Shown here: positions 8,176 through 18,256 of the stretch, piece by piece
Layout of the letters: every line of letters begins with the position of its first letter
Position numbering within the stretch: position 1 is the first letter of the stretch
Source: Vibrio hyugaensis
Lineage (GTDB): Bacteria > Pseudomonadota > Gammaproteobacteria > Enterobacterales > Vibrionaceae
Direction: 5' to 3'
Assembly: GCF_002906655.1 (NCBI RefSeq)
Contig: NZ_CP025795.1
Span: forward strand, 682,001-746,000
Length of the DNA stretch: 64,000 nt
Made by a program: the position numbers and the translations under genes
The notes under the pieces: generated by a model
Databases searched by the model: none
Seen by the model: the letters and a program-made list of their open reading frames with translations, nothing else
What the model was told of the DNA's origin: nothing

Positions 8176-9984
8176 ATGAAATCACTCGAACGAACGTTAC
8201 TAGCTGGGGCTATTCTCGGCTTGATGGGAACACTCACGGCGTGCAGCCCAGCAGAAGAAGCAAAGCAAACTCCGCAAGAACCAAAACCAGAGGTACAGGC
8301 CGAAAATCAAGCGAGTGTTCCGGCTGATAGTGGTGAGACAATTTACCTCGCAGATACCATCATCACCATGGATGAAGGCCAGCCTCGCGTCGAAGCGGTC
8401 GTTGCTGATGATGACGGTACTATCGTGTTTGTTGGGCAAGAGGCACAAGCACTCAAGCAGTTCCCAAATGCCGACAAAGTCGACTTGGAAGACAAAGTAA
8501 TCATGCCAGGCTTTATCGAGCAGCATTTGCATCCGTTCCTGGGTGCTCTAACGCTGAGTATGCCTGTAATTGCGCCAGAAGAATGGCAGTTGCCAAGCCG
8601 TACATGGCCAGCAGTCAATGGGCATGAAGAATATCTTGCTGCACTTAGCGCAGTGGAAAAAGAAATGAAAGATCCGAATGAAGTTCTGTGGACGTGGGGA
8701 TACAACAATTTCTTTCATGGAGAACTGACTCGTGCCGATCTTGATAAGATCTCTAAGACACGTCCAATCGGTGTTTGGCATCGTTCTGCGCATGAGTTTT
8801 ACGTCAATTCTGCCTTCGTCGAGAAGTTTGGCTTAAACCAAGGTGACATTGATAAGCAAGGTAAAGACGTCGTTGCACAGTCAGACTTAGAAAGCGGCCA
8901 CTTTTGGGAAGGTGGTGCGCTGATTTACCTATTGCCGCGGATCTACAAAGATCTAGGCAGTGAAGCGAGATTCCGTTTTGGTCTCGAACAAATGGTGGAA
9001 TTGTTGCATGAGAAAGGGGTAACAGCCTACAACGAACCAGGCGCGTTTATACCAGAGGATATGGTTGGCCTTTACAAAGAAATTCTCGGTGCAGATGAGA
9101 CGCCAATGTACTCCTTCTTCACACCAGAAAGTAAGACGCCTTACTTTATGAAAGGCAAAGAAGGTGTGGTTCAGGCGGTGGAAGAGATCACTAAGACGTT
9201 CCCTGATGAAGGCAAAGTTCGCTTCTTTAAAAACCAAGTTAAGCTATTGTTCGATGGCGCGATCATCTCTCAGTTGATGATGATGAAAGACGGTTATCTT
9301 GATGGTCACCACGGCGAGTGGATTCAAACACCCCAAGAAGTAGAAGACATCACCAAACTGTTTTGGGAGAAGGACTATCAGATTCTTGTGCATGTGAATG
9401 GTGATGAAGGGGTCGAGAAGCTGATTGAGATTTTAAAACGTCGTCAGGCGGAATATCCTCGTGAAGACCATCGTTTCACTATCGTGCATTTTGCTAATTC
9501 TACGGATGAGCAAGTGAAAGAGTTAAAAGAACTCGGAGCCATCATCAGTGTGAATCCATATTACGTCACTGGCTTTGGTGACCGTTTTGGTGAAGTCGGC
9601 TTAGGTGAAGAGCGTGCTCATGCCATGGTGCGTCTGGCGACCATCGAGAAAGAGCAAATACCGGTGTCTCTGCACTCAGATATGCCAATGGCTCCAGCTG
9701 ACCCATTGTTACTAGCTTGGAGTGCCGCAACACGTCAAACCAATAATGGCAATGTACTACGTAAAGACTTGGCGTTATCTCGTGAAGCAGCATTAAAAGG
9801 CATCACTATAGAAGCCGCGTACTCTTGGGGAATGGAAGACACCCTTGGCAGTATTGAGGTGGGTAAAGTTGCCAACTTTACCGTACTTGAAGAAGACCCA
9901 TACAAAATCGATATCAACAAGCTTAAAGATATACCAATCTATGCCACCGTATTTGAAAGCAAATTGTTTCCTATCGATAAGTAA
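8176..9984 (+). CDS. amidohydrolase family 3 (YtcJ-like) lipoprotein
   Basis: A 602-residue protein with a lipoprotein signal (GLMGTLTAC, lipobox Cys at about 23) and a short acidic/Gln linker. The amidohydrolase-3 domain opens with DTIITMDEGQPRVEAVVADD and has the metal-binding HxH in EQHLHPF (about 117-119). Further metal/active-site residues are visible in LVHVNGDEGV, IVHFAN and SLHSDMPM, and the C-terminal VGKVANFTVLEEDP returns to the composite sandwich domain. Family members hydrolyse amide or formamide bonds of small molecules. Lipid anchoring means it acts in the periplasm or at the outer membrane. The substrate is unknown and neighbours give no clue. Shine-Dalgarno AAGGGA precedes ATG 8176. 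Confidence 0.85.
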   Translation: MKSLERTLLAGAILGLMGTLTACSPAEEAKQTPQEPKPEVQAENQASVPADSGETIYLADTIITMDEGQPRVEAVVADDDGTIVFVGQEAQALKQFPNADKVDLEDKVIMPGFIEQHLHPFLGALTLSMPVIAPEEWQLPSRTWPAVNGHEEYLAALSAVEKEMKDPNEVLWTWGYNNFFHGELTRADLDKISKTRPIGVWHRSAHEFYVNSAFVEKFGLNQGDIDKQGKDVVAQSDLESGHFWEGGALIYLLPRIYKDLGSEARFRFGLEQMVELLHEKGVTAYNEPGAFIPEDMVGLYKEILGADETPMYSFFTPESKTPYFMKGKEGVVQAVEEITKTFPDEGKVRFFKNQVKLLFDGAIISQLMMMKDGYLDGHHGEWIQTPQEVEDITKLFWEKDYQILVHVNGDEGVEKLIEILKRRQAEYPREDHRFTIVHFANSTDEQVKELKELGAIISVNPYYVTGFGDRFGEVGLGEERAHAMVRLATIEKEQIPVSLHSDMPMAPADPLLLAWSAATRQTNNGNVLRKDLALSREAALKGITIEAAYSWGMEDTLGSIEVGKVANFTVLEEDPYKIDINKLKDIPIYATVFESKLFPIDK

Positions 9985-10183
9985 AAGTAATTTCCAGTAC
10001 TTAAGAACTGCAAAGTGTCTAGTTATTTAGAATTAGGTTAAATCAAGCGGCGGCTTGTCATGGAATTGACTGACTCTGACCGTCGCTTGTTATTTGTGTG
10101 AATTTTTAACCTAAACTTCATCCGCTTTCTATACTGAAGTAATAGAGAAAAGCAGAAATTCATAACGATAAGAGGCAACTTGC

Positions 10184-10555
10184 ATGACAAGAACTACCTC
10201 AGCAGTGTTAATTATTCTTTTGATGACCGTCTACTTTGCCTATAACCGTCTCTACGTTTATCCGCAAAAGCTAGAAACACAGGCGGAATCGATGCTGATC
10301 CAAATGGCCAATCGTGAAGAATGGCTTGATGTTCCACAAATGATGGAACGTGTCGAAGCACATAAAGCACATTTAGAGCTGGATGCCGACATCACTTCAA
10401 CCAGTGGCAAACGTGCTTATGGTGAAGGCTATATTACTTACAGTGACCGTAGTAGGAACGTATGCAAACAAGTGGTTTTTAATTTTAAAATCAACTCGTT
10501 GAGAAACTACATTATCTCCGATTTGCACGATTGTTCACTCGGTGAGTACTACTGA
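10184..10555 (+). CDS. small single-pass membrane protein, unknown function
   Basis: 123 residues with one N-terminal hydrophobic segment (AVLIILLMTVYFAYNRLYVY) and a soluble remainder ending with two cysteines (NVCKQ and LHDCS), which could pair if periplasmic. Shine-Dalgarno AAGAGGC precedes ATG 10184. It is monocistronic, flanked upstream by about 200 bp and downstream by a strong bidirectional terminator. I recognise no family. Confidence 0.65.
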   Translation: MTRTTSAVLIILLMTVYFAYNRLYVYPQKLETQAESMLIQMANREEWLDVPQMMERVEAHKAHLELDADITSTSGKRAYGEGYITYSDRSRNVCKQVVFNFKINSLRNYIISDLHDCSLGEYY

Positions 10556-10573
10556 CGTTCTACTAGCTTTGAT

Positions 10574-10606
10574 CAATAACGCCTCCGAATGTGGAGGCGT
10601 TATTGT
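10574..10606. terminator. bidirectional intrinsic terminator
   Basis: A perfect 12-bp stem (AATAACGCCTCC paired with GGAGGCGTTATT) around a short loop. T-rich on both exits, it separates the convergent small membrane protein gene and the ABC exporter operon. Confidence 0.85.
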
Positions 10607-10623
10607 TTCTTGTATTACAAGTG

Positions 10624-11724
10624 TTAATCGAGAGATTTCTTAAAGCGCAATGAGGCGATGACCAATCCGACGACCGTGAAGCCAAGCAACCAAGTCGTAT
10701 CTCGCCATAGTTCCATCAAATCTGCACCACGCAACACCACACCACGAATAATGCGCATAAAGTGAGTGGCTGGTAGGGCTTCGGATATCCATTGTGCGGC
10801 GACGGGCATTCCTTCATAAGGGAACATAAATCCGGACAGAAGAATCGACGGCAAAAGAATAAATACCGTCATCTGCATCGCTTGAAGCTGGGTTGTAGCG
10901 ATGGTGGATATCACCAAACCTAAGGTTAAACTCGCGGCGATAAATAACAGCGTGCCAAACAATATCTGACTGATGGCACCGTTTATCGGCACACCAAATA
11001 TCCAATGTCCTAAGCCTAGAATGATGAAGACTTGAATCAAACCAACAAAGATATATGGAATGATCTTTGCCACCATGAGTTCGATGGAGTGAATTGGTGT
11101 GGTAATCAGTAACTCTAAATTGCCACGTTCCCGTTCTCGAACAATGGCTGCACTGGTGAACAAGATCATCGTCATGGTCAGAATTACGCCCAATAAACCG
11201 GGGACAATGTTCACCGCCGAGCGCCGACTGGGGTTGTAATACAGGGCGACTTCAAAGGTCTTGGTTGGGGCTGGTCGTATCTTAAAATCAAAATCCGTTA
11301 ACGGCATGGTTTGCAGTGACAAAATCGCAGAGCTGATCATGGTGTCTGAACCATCCACAATCCACTGCCCAAGTTCTCGGCCTTGCACCATACGTTGGGT
11401 TAAGTCGCTAGGCAGAATCAAAGCCGCACGCACCAAACCGTCTTGAATGGCTTGCTCGGCTTCTGAAGCGGTAGCGAAAGTTTCAACCACATCGACCACT
11501 TGCGTGACTTTGACGGACTCGGTGATCACACGCCCGGCGGTACTGCCACTTTGATCGACGACGCCAACGGGAATATTGCGAATATCGGTATTAATGGCAA
11601 AGCCGAACAGTAAAAGCTGAATCAGCGGGATCATCACGACCATGCCAAAGGTAATGCGGTCACGCGAGAGCTGACGGATCTCTTTGATCACTACCGCTTT
11701 CATACGGGCGATAGATTTCATCAT
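10624..11724 (-). CDS. ABC-2 type exporter permease (YhhJ/YbhR-like)
   Basis: A 366-residue permease. One N-terminal membrane helix (FGMVVMIPLIQLLLFGFAI) is followed by a large periplasmic domain and a block of five C-terminal helices with the ABC2 signature region (VRERERGNLELLITTPI). It overlaps the ATP-binding gene by 4 bp. It is the only permease in the operon, whereas E. coli YbhFSR has two, so it probably works as a homodimer. Related systems export drugs or other hydrophobic compounds with a HlyD-type adaptor and TolC. The substrate is unknown, and the adaptor gene upstream is frameshifted. Confidence 0.87.
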   Translation of the reverse strand: MMKSIARMKAVVIKEIRQLSRDRITFGMVVMIPLIQLLLFGFAINTDIRNIPVGVVDQSGSTAGRVITESVKVTQVVDVVETFATASEAEQAIQDGLVRAALILPSDLTQRMVQGRELGQWIVDGSDTMISSAILSLQTMPLTDFDFKIRPAPTKTFEVALYYNPSRRSAVNIVPGLLGVILTMTMILFTSAAIVRERERGNLELLITTPIHSIELMVAKIIPYIFVGLIQVFIILGLGHWIFGVPINGAISQILFGTLLFIAASLTLGLVISTIATTQLQAMQMTVFILLPSILLSGFMFPYEGMPVAAQWISEALPATHFMRIIRGVVLRGADLMELWRDTTWLLGFTVVGLVIASLRFKKSLD

Positions 11725-12647
11725 TGGCGACCTTCTCCCGTCACGCTGACAAAAACATCTTCCAAGCTAGGACGAGCAATGTTCATCTCGCAGCCCTTAA
11801 GCTCAGGAAAGGTTTGGGTTAACCATTCGATCGGTTGTTCGATGTGCTGGTGGATCAAAATGCGCAAGCGAATGCCTAGTTGTGCGGCAGAACGGACTTC
11901 TTCACGCTGAATGACTTTCTCTTTGAGCTCTCGTAAGTTATCCGCTTTGACTTCGACGATGTTAACGCCCAATTGCGCCATGAGCTCTTCTGGCTCACCA
12001 TCGGCGCGGATTTCCCCCGCTTCCATAATCGCCAGACGATGGCAACGTTCCGCTTCGTCCATGTAGTGCGTAGTGACCAAAATCGTGGTGCCTTGGTCAG
12101 AGAGATCAAACAATTGCTCCCAGAAATCGCGTCGGTTCTCTGGGTCAACCGCAGATGTTGGTTCATCAAGAAACAACAGTTCTGGTTTGTGCATGGTGGC
12201 TGCGGCGAGAGACAAGCGTTGTTTCTGGCCACCACTCATTCCGCCGACGCGCTGTTTACGCAGTTGGTCGAGACCGTAGGTTGATAGTTGTTCTTCGATG
12301 CGAGCTTTTAGGGCCTTGGTTTCCATTCCAAAGATTTGTCCAATAAACTCAAGATTCTCTTGAACCGTCAGGTCATCATAGAGGGAGAACTTTTGCGTCA
12401 TGTAGCCTATCTTGAGACGCAGAAGCTCAGATTGTTTTGGGATCTCTAACCCGAGCACATCTACATTGCCCTCGCTTGGACTAAGCAAGCCAGTCAACAC
12501 TCGAATGGTTGTCGATTTACCGCAGCCGTTAGGGCCAAGAAAACCATAAATACTGCCTTTGGGCACATTGAGCGTGATGTTGTTGATGGCGGTGAAGTCA
12601 CCAAACTTCTTCACTACATTTTCAGCTTGAATCGCGTATTCGGTCAT
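11721..12647 (-). CDS. ABC exporter ATP-binding protein (YbhF-like half)
   Basis: A 308-residue ATPase with Walker A GPNGCGKSTT, Q-loop TQKFSLYDDL, signature MSGGQKQRLSL, Walker B LLFLDEPTSAVD and switch His in VTTHYMDEA. The last 90 residues are the accessory domain seen in exporter ATPases. It starts 4 bp after the adaptor gene and its end overlaps the permease start by 4 bp, indicating translational coupling in a three-gene operon. It energises the ABC-2 permease; the substrate is not indicated. Confidence 0.9.
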   Translation of the reverse strand: MTEYAIQAENVVKKFGDFTAINNITLNVPKGSIYGFLGPNGCGKSTTIRVLTGLLSPSEGNVDVLGLEIPKQSELLRLKIGYMTQKFSLYDDLTVQENLEFIGQIFGMETKALKARIEEQLSTYGLDQLRKQRVGGMSGGQKQRLSLAAATMHKPELLFLDEPTSAVDPENRRDFWEQLFDLSDQGTTILVTTHYMDEAERCHRLAIMEAGEIRADGEPEELMAQLGVNIVEVKADNLRELKEKVIQREEVRSAAQLGIRLRILIHQHIEQPIEWLTQTFPELKGCEMNIARPSLEDVFVSVTGEGRQ

Positions 12648-12651
12648 TGGC

Positions 12652-13603
12652 TTACTCCACCAAATCCACTTGCGCTGGAATACCTGAAGGCAAGGATTGT
12701 GCTGAGTCTTGAAGGTCGACTTCTGCTAGGTACATCAAACGCGAGCGTTCTTCCTCGGTAAGCGCGAAATAAGGTGTGAATGAAGGCTCAGTAGCAACCC
12801 AACGAACCGTGCCACTATAAGGTTGCTCAACGCCATCTACATGCACGTTAACCGTTTTACCCGGCACAAAGTCGACTCGGTAGTTGGCAGGAACATAAAC
12901 GCGAGCGTATGGGACGCGACTGGCTTGAATCACAGCAACCACGCCATTCACAGGAACGCGCTCGCCAAGGTTAAACGGTAGGTTGTCGAGTAAGCCGTCA
13001 CGCGTGGCAGTGATGGTGAGTTCTGCCAGTTTTTGTTCTTGCAGTGCCACATCAGCTTTTGCTGCCATGAGTGCGGCTTTCGCTTGTTCAATATCTTCAG
13101 GGCGAGAGCCAGCAGTCAGTTTGCTGAACTCTTCTTGTGAGGAGTCTAGCTCTGCACGGGCAGAATCTCTGGCTGCTAAAGCAGTATCTTTTTCTGATTG
13201 GCTGATGAGTTTTTTTGCGAACTAACTCTGCTTTACGTTGATAGTTCTTTTGCGCTTCAACCAATTGAGCCTCCGCTCTGGCAACGCGAGCTTGCGCTGC
13301 GGCAATGTCTTCCGGTCGCTCACCATTGGTCAATTTCAAAAGATAGGCGTCAGCCTTGGCTTGTTCGGCTACGGCGTGAGCTAAAACGGCTTCTTGGTTC
13401 TTTGTATCGAGCTGAACCAGCACTTCTCCTTCGGTGACTTGGCTGCCTTCCTTGATGGGTAGGGCACGAATTATCTCGCTAGAGGTAGCAGTAAAGGTTA
13501 CGCGGTCACGTTCTAATGTACCAAGGGCTTGCTGTCCGTCATCTTTGGAACAGGCAGTTAAAAGAGTCAGGGCTAGGGTGCCAAGAATGATTCGCTTCAT
13601 CAT
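12652..13603 (-). pseudogene. HlyD/YbhG-family adaptor lipoprotein, frameshifted in a 7-A tract
   Basis: The N-terminal frame (from ATG 13603) has a lipoprotein signal (LALTLLTAC-SK), the first biotinyl-lipoyl-like strand (LVQLDTKN) and coiled coil up to AELVRKK, then runs into a nonsense tail. The rest of the coiled coil, the second lipoyl half (LAELTITATRDGLLDNLPF) and the beta-barrel continue in the next frame to the stop at 12652. The switch is at 13210-13216, a run of seven A on the coding strand. Six A would restore a normal product of about 316 residues. It may be a real mutation, a phase-variable or slippage site, or a base-calling error. If truly broken, the exporter lacks its adaptor. 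Confidence 0.8.
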
Positions 13604-13896
13604 GCGACGCTTCCTCTAAGAAGGTGAGCTCGAATTCGTATCAAGCTATAGAAGAGTGTGGGACTGCATTCAGTGTAACGTGAGTCAGTTTTGTCCGGCT
13701 AGGAAGTAAATTCCTTCAATATTCATCAATTGATTAATTATTGAAACTAGCCTCACCTTTGAATGCGTCTCTAAGAATATTCTCATTCAAATATAGTGGG
13801 TTACCGTGATGATGGTGGGATTAGGAAAGATAAATTAAAGAATCGAGACAAGGATCAGGTTTACTGTGCACGCGTAAAGAAACGGCGAGATAAAGC
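13604..13896. other. intergenic region before the exporter operon
   Basis: With the adjoining terminator this makes a 365-bp gap. It should hold the promoter of the minus-strand ABC exporter operon near its left end. I see no convincing ORF or repeat in it. Confidence 0.4.
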
Positions 13897-13924
13897 AAAG
13901 CCCGATGGTTGAGCATCGGGCTTT
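13897..13924 (-). terminator. intrinsic terminator of the chemoreceptor gene
   Basis: The hairpin AAAGCCCGATG / CATCGGGCTTT lies about 45 bp past the stop of the MCP gene. A nearly identical stem is used after the RpiR gene at about 15.95 kb. Confidence 0.8.
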
Positions 13925-13968
13925 ACAGAGCGCGCTAGGACAAAGTTAACGCAACCTTTAATGGCTGT

Positions 13969-15600
13969 TTAAGCCGTTTTAAACTGACTGACGATTTCTT
14001 GTAGACCAACCGCCAGTTCACTTAAGTCTCGGCACGCAATCGCGGTTTGACGAGAGCCTGTTGCGACTTCGCTAGAGAACTGGTTGATGTGCTCAACATT
14101 GCGGTGGAGCTCTTCAGTCACAGAGCTTTGCTCACTGCACGCACTCGCGATTTGGATGCTCTTCTCAGCAATGTTGTCAGCGCTTTGTTCGATGTGACCA
14201 ATCGTCGTGCCCGCTCGCTGAGCTTGCTCAACACACACTTGAATCAAATCGCTGCTGTTGTTTGTAGCCGATACCGCGGTTTTCGAGCAGTTCTGAAGCT
14301 TACTGATGATGGCAATGATCTCTTCTGTCGATGCTTGTGTGCGACTCGCTAGCGTACGAACTTCATCAGCCACAACCGCAAATCCACGGCCTTGTTCACC
14401 CGCTCGGGCAGCTTCGATTGCGGCATTGAGAGCAAGCAGGTTAGTTTGCTCTGCGATGTCTTGAATTACGTCAACCACCACGCTGATGTTCGATGCGTCT
14501 TGCTCTAGCTCGCTTACCATGGTGCCAACCGATTGAATCGCGACCGAGGCTTCGTTGATCTGCTCAATACACTCTTGAACCACTTCTAAGCCTTCTTTGG
14601 CTTCTTGAGAGGCACTGTTTGCAGTTTCTGAAGCGGCTTCTGTGTTGCTTGCAACATCATGCACCGTTGCTTGCATTTCGTTCATGGCAGTCGCAATCAG
14701 GTTAAGTTGTTGCTGCTGCTCATCCATACCTGAAGAGGTTTGTTCTGAAATTGCGCTCACTTCCTCGGTAGCGGTGCTCACCTGAGCGGTAGTGGAAGAG
14801 ATGCTGTCGACCAGACTCAATAGCTTGGCTTGCATATCTTCACATGCGTCTGCCAATAAACCGAGCTCGTCGTTACCAATTTTATTGCGCGGAAGTTTGT
14901 AGGTAAGGTCGCCGGAAGCAATCTTAGAGGCCATTTCAACCACGTATTGTAGTGGGGAACAGATTTGTTTTGTAAGGAATAAGCCGAGCACGAAGCTCAA
15001 TGCCAATAAAGCAACAATCGCGATAATGCTATAAGTGATGGCGTCTGCAACTACATCGTGAGTGCTGTTTATGTCTTCTTTAATGAAGGTTTGGTTTAAC
15101 TCAACCAGATCTTTAATCGAGCTAGAAAGTGTTTGGAACGTTGAAAAACCATCCAGCAGCATGGCGTTGGCTTCATCAATGCGTTTCGTGGTTAATAACT
15201 CTGAATATTTGTCGTTGAAGTTACGGTATTTTGACCACGCACTCGATACTTCATTATAAGCATCACGGTCGCGCTGATCCCAAAGTGATTTACCGTATTG
15301 CTCAATATAGTTGTCGATTTTATTTTCTGATTCATCCAAACCTTTAAGCCAAGTGTTAAATTCAGCATGGTTTACATTAGTCAGCAAAGAGAATTCGTCT
15401 TTTCTTAAGGTGCCAATTTCGATTTCAATATTTTTTACCAATAAAATACTTGGCACTGTGGTGTCAGAAAATTCAGTCATCTTGCCATCAATAAGTTTTA
15501 TTTGAGAGGTAAAGAAGAAAGATAACGCAATGACGGCAGCGGAGATAACAAGTATCAACGCACTGATTTTACTTTTAATACTTAGGTTAGAAAGTTTCAT
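13969..15600 (-). CDS. methyl-accepting chemotaxis protein, four-helix-bundle sensor
   Basis: 543 residues. TM1 (about 11-32, [19 protein letters not shown]) is followed by an all-helical periplasmic domain of about 155 residues with the 4HB_MCP look, then TM2 (about 190-212, [20 protein letters not shown]), HAMP, and the cytoplasmic signalling hairpin with the conserved tip ([20 protein letters not shown]). There is no C-terminal CheR-docking pentapeptide. The ligand is unknown; 4HB receptors sense small organic acids, amino acids or aromatics. It stands alone beside the sugar-acid island, which is suggestive but no evidence of function. Its upstream region is AT-rich. Confidence 0.92.
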   Translation of the reverse strand: MKLSNLSIKSKISALILVISAAVIALSFFFTSQIKLIDGKMTEFSDTTVPSILLVKNIEIEIGTLRKDEFSLLTNVNHAEFNTWLKGLDESENKIDNYIEQYGKSLWDQRDRDAYNEVSSAWSKYRNFNDKYSELLTTKRIDEANAMLLDGFSTFQTLSSSIKDLVELNQTFIKEDINSTHDVVADAITYSIIAIVALLALSFVLGLFLTKQICSPLQYVVEMASKIASGDLTYKLPRNKIGNDELGLLADACEDMQAKLLSLVDSISSTTAQVSTATEEVSAISEQTSSGMDEQQQQLNLIATAMNEMQATVHDVASNTEAASETANSASQEAKEGLEVVQECIEQINEASVAIQSVGTMVSELEQDASNISVVVDVIQDIAEQTNLLALNAAIEAARAGEQGRGFAVVADEVRTLASRTQASTEEIIAIISKLQNCSKTAVSATNNSSDLIQVCVEQAQRAGTTIGHIEQSADNIAEKSIQIASACSEQSSVTEELHRNVEHINQFSSEVATGSRQTAIACRDLSELAVGLQEIVSQFKTA

Positions 15601-15945
15601 AGATTCACTGCAAATTGGGGGGCTTGAAAGGATCGGAGTCTATTCCTGAGATTTGAAATTTAGTGTGATGAAAGTCTCAAATAGTTTTATCGGAAACGAA
15701 AATAAAATGGAAACTTAATGTTCATATTTCGTTTGAAAATAAGTTAATAGTTAATCAATATTGATGAGGAAAATAATTAATTAACTTATAAATTATTTCG
15801 AGTACGAATTGGTATTAATCTTGATAACCTTACATTCAATCAGAATTTTCTTATTGATGAATTTCGTTATTTATGTGTTAGCAAGTTTTCCTAAATATTA
15901 AAACAAGACATCGTACCGAATTGAAGTATTATTTCGGTAAAATAA
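15601..15945. other. AT-rich intergenic region, MCP promoter
   Basis: This stretch is strongly AT-rich. On the minus strand a sigma-28-like -10 element (TCCGATAA) lies near 15690, but the matching -35 (TTAAGTTT) is about 5 bp too far away, so I do not call a flagellar promoter. No ORF or repeat is seen. Confidence 0.35.
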
Positions 15946-15971
15946 AAGCCCGATGCTGAACATCGGGCTTA
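15946..15971 (-). terminator. intrinsic terminator of the RpiR-family gene
   Basis: An AAGCCCGATG / CATCGGGCTT stem with a 4-nt loop lies about 50 bp past the stop codon of the regulator gene. Confidence 0.8.
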
Positions 15972-16020
15972 ATTGTTTGAGTTTTATGAGCGAGATTTTA
16001 GGTACCTAGACCACGTCGGT

Positions 16021-16884
16021 TTAATCACCGAGAGGCTGTCTTTCCAAACCGCCGCGATAAGAATCGAGGGCAACTTTGAGTCGGCGAAGTTTATCGCGCG
16101 AGCGTCGCTTATGATTAACGGCTAATGCCATCGAAAGTACATCAACCAAAGCCAACATCGCGTAACGAGAAGCCGATGGTTTATAGATGAAGTCCGTCTC
16201 TTGGTGCTCAATAGGCAGAACCAAATCGGCTTGCTCAGTCAAAGGCGTGTCTTTCGGAGTAATCACAATGACTTTTACGCCGTATTGCTTAGCTAATTGT
16301 GCGGTTTCTATGATGGCAGGGGTATAGCCAGTGGCTGAGATCATCACTAGCACATCGTTCGCGTCTGCAGTCGCCGCAATCATGCGCGATAACAAGCCAT
16401 CGTTGTACGCCACAACAGGGTAGCCCAGACGGAACAAACGGTGCTGCATCTCCTGTGCTGCAATGGTCGAGCCGCCACCCATGCCAATACAGATCACTTG
16501 TCTTGCGTTGTGCAGCCAGTTCACGGCAGTGTCGATATCTTCTTCAACAATCAAACTACGGTTTACATCAAGGGATTGCTTGATCGACTCATAGATGCCT
16601 TGGTAGCCACTTTGATCAGGTGGTTCAAGGATGAATCGTTGTCCAACCGTTAAGGTTTGTGCCAGTTTGATCTTCATATCACGCACGTTTTTGCAGCCAA
16701 CAGCTTTAGCAAAACGGGTGATGGTGGCTTCACTCACTTCTGCGCTTTCTGCCAGTTCAGTAATGCTGGCGTTAGCGGCAGTTTGAATGTCGTCCATGAT
16801 CAACTTCGCGACCTTCTTTTCGGCATCGCGCAGCGCACTGAAACGTTCAGTGATTTGAGAGATAATATCGACTTCTAAACTCAA
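16021..16884 (-). CDS. RpiR/MurR-family transcriptional regulator (HTH + SIS)
   Basis: 287 residues. The N-terminal RpiR helix-turn-helix (about 1-77) contains the recognition region ITELAESAEVSEATITRFAKAVG. A C-terminal SIS sugar-phosphate-binding domain (about 125-255) contains ICIGMGGGSTIAAQEMQHRL and VLVMISATGYTPAIIE. RpiR proteins usually sense a phosphorylated sugar intermediate of the pathway they control. Here KDPG or a related sugar acid phosphate would be a natural effector, because KDG kinase and KDPG aldolase lie in the adjacent island. It is on the same strand as, and downstream of, the PLP deaminase gene. The role as local regulator is inferred from position. Confidence 0.85.
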   Translation of the reverse strand: MSLEVDIISQITERFSALRDAEKKVAKLIMDDIQTAANASITELAESAEVSEATITRFAKAVGCKNVRDMKIKLAQTLTVGQRFILEPPDQSGYQGIYESIKQSLDVNRSLIVEEDIDTAVNWLHNARQVICIGMGGGSTIAAQEMQHRLFRLGYPVVAYNDGLLSRMIAATADANDVLVMISATGYTPAIIETAQLAKQYGVKVIVITPKDTPLTEQADLVLPIEHQETDFIYKPSASRYAMLALVDVLSMALAVNHKRRSRDKLRRLKVALDSYRGGLERQPLGD

Positions 16885-16973
16885 GCTGTGTTCCTATCTT
16901 TTGCATGGAGACGATTGTGCCGCCTCCACTGGTTTGGCATGCAGTATAACGAAAAGCCTCACTAAGCTCATCA

Positions 16974-18245
16974 TCAGAAACGGGTTTTCACCCAATGAGT
17001 GACTTGATACTCATCATCACAAACCGCCACGGCACGCCACTTATCAAACGTTAAACATGGATGAGAGGTTGAGAAGGCAATCATATCACCCACTTGAAGG
17101 TCGCTGTTTGCGTCTACTTCGATGAACGCATGCTGATCCATCACCGCGGTCGTTACCGCACTTTCAATAGAGATTGACTCACCATCGCGGTAAGCGCGCT
17201 CGGGGATTGGTAACCCGGCATCAAACGCCACGTCACGTTTGCCAAAGCCGGCAACTAGCTTGGTTGGCTCGGGGCGAGAAATGACATAAGCCCAAAGCTC
17301 TAGTGCCGATTCCAAGTCACCACCTAAATCACACGCTGCACCTTGGTTATTTTCAGCGCGCTGCATGACTTTGTTTTGTGCGTCTAGGTAAATGCCTGTG
17401 TCATGAATCGCGTAGCAACCTGGGCGAATGACGGCATCAAAATCTTCTAGGTTGGCGAAGCATTCAGAAACCACGTCATACCAAGCAGAGCCTGCGCCAG
17501 TAACAAGAGGTTTAGACTCAATCAAGTTGTCGTTTTGTAGTTGAGCCGCGATTTCTAATGTGGTGTTGAGGAAGTCACGGATGTCCTGCTCAGCATTGTC
17601 ACCATGAATGACACCTTCGTAAACCTCGATACCTTTTAGCGTGAGGTGAGGTTGCTGGTGGATGAGTGTGGCGAGCTCAACCACATCTTGTTGATTTCGG
17701 CATCCACAGCGACCGCCTTCGACACCAAACTCAATCAATACATTAAGCGGCAATTGATGTTCAGCGAACGCACGTTCGAGCGCTTTGACGTTTCGGCTCG
17801 AGTCCACACAGCAGTAGAAGTTGATCCCGTGTGTTTCAATCAAGTTGGCAATGATAGTCATGTTCGCGCGCCCCACTAGTTGGTTCGCCATGATGATGTT
17901 TTTCGCTCCGCCGAGTGCCGCAATTTCTGCTTGGGCTGGCGTTGCGACGGTAATACCCCAAGCGCCGTTTTCTAATTGCTGCTGAAAGAAAGCGGGAGTC
18001 ATGGTGGTTTTACCGTGCGGCGACAGCTTCACTTTGTGCTGATTGGCAAAACGCTGCATCCAATCGAGGTTGTTCTTCAATGAAGAAGATTTGATTACCG
18101 CAGCGGGCAAGGTGATCTCTTCATGGATCAAACTGTGTAACCCATCCGAATTGCACGCAACAGGTTGAGCCTTTTCTCCGTAACCTGGCGTGGTAACACA
18201 CTCATTATGATAGTTTTTATCACACTTTTGGCGATTGTCTTTCAT
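16974..18245 (-). CDS. PLP-dependent D-amino-acid / sugar-amino-acid deaminase (DSD1 / D-threonine aldolase fold)
   Basis: 423 residues with an alanine-racemase-like PLP barrel. The Schiff-base Lys lies in KLSPHGKTTMTP, and the C-terminal metal-binding motif SHPCLTFDKWR is that of eukaryotic-type D-serine dehydratase. The N-terminal 40 residues look nonconserved. Usual annotation would be amino acid deaminase or D-serine deaminase-like. Beside a deacylase, a RidA, KDG kinase and KDPG aldolase, the likely reaction is elimination of ammonia from D-glucosaminate (2-amino-2-deoxy-D-gluconate) to give 2-keto-3-deoxygluconate. That assignment is inference from pathway logic. It is divergent from the deacylase gene, with 179 bp between them. 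Confidence 0.82.
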   Translation of the reverse strand: MKDNRQKCDKNYHNECVTTPGYGEKAQPVACNSDGLHSLIHEEITLPAAVIKSSSLKNNLDWMQRFANQHKVKLSPHGKTTMTPAFFQQQLENGAWGITVATPAQAEIAALGGAKNIIMANQLVGRANMTIIANLIETHGINFYCCVDSSRNVKALERAFAEHQLPLNVLIEFGVEGGRCGCRNQQDVVELATLIHQQPHLTLKGIEVYEGVIHGDNAEQDIRDFLNTTLEIAAQLQNDNLIESKPLVTGAGSAWYDVVSECFANLEDFDAVIRPGCYAIHDTGIYLDAQNKVMQRAENNQGAACDLGGDLESALELWAYVISRPEPTKLVAGFGKRDVAFDAGLPIPERAYRDGESISIESAVTTAVMDQHAFIEVDANSDLQVGDMIAFSTSHPCLTFDKWRAVAVCDDEYQVTHWVKTRF

Positions 18246-18256
18246 GGCGTACCTAC

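Noticed and set aside
15661..15735. Sigma-28 flagellar promoter for the first chemoreceptor
   Set aside because: The -10-like TCCGATAA is good but the TTAAGTTT element is about 5 bp too far upstream.
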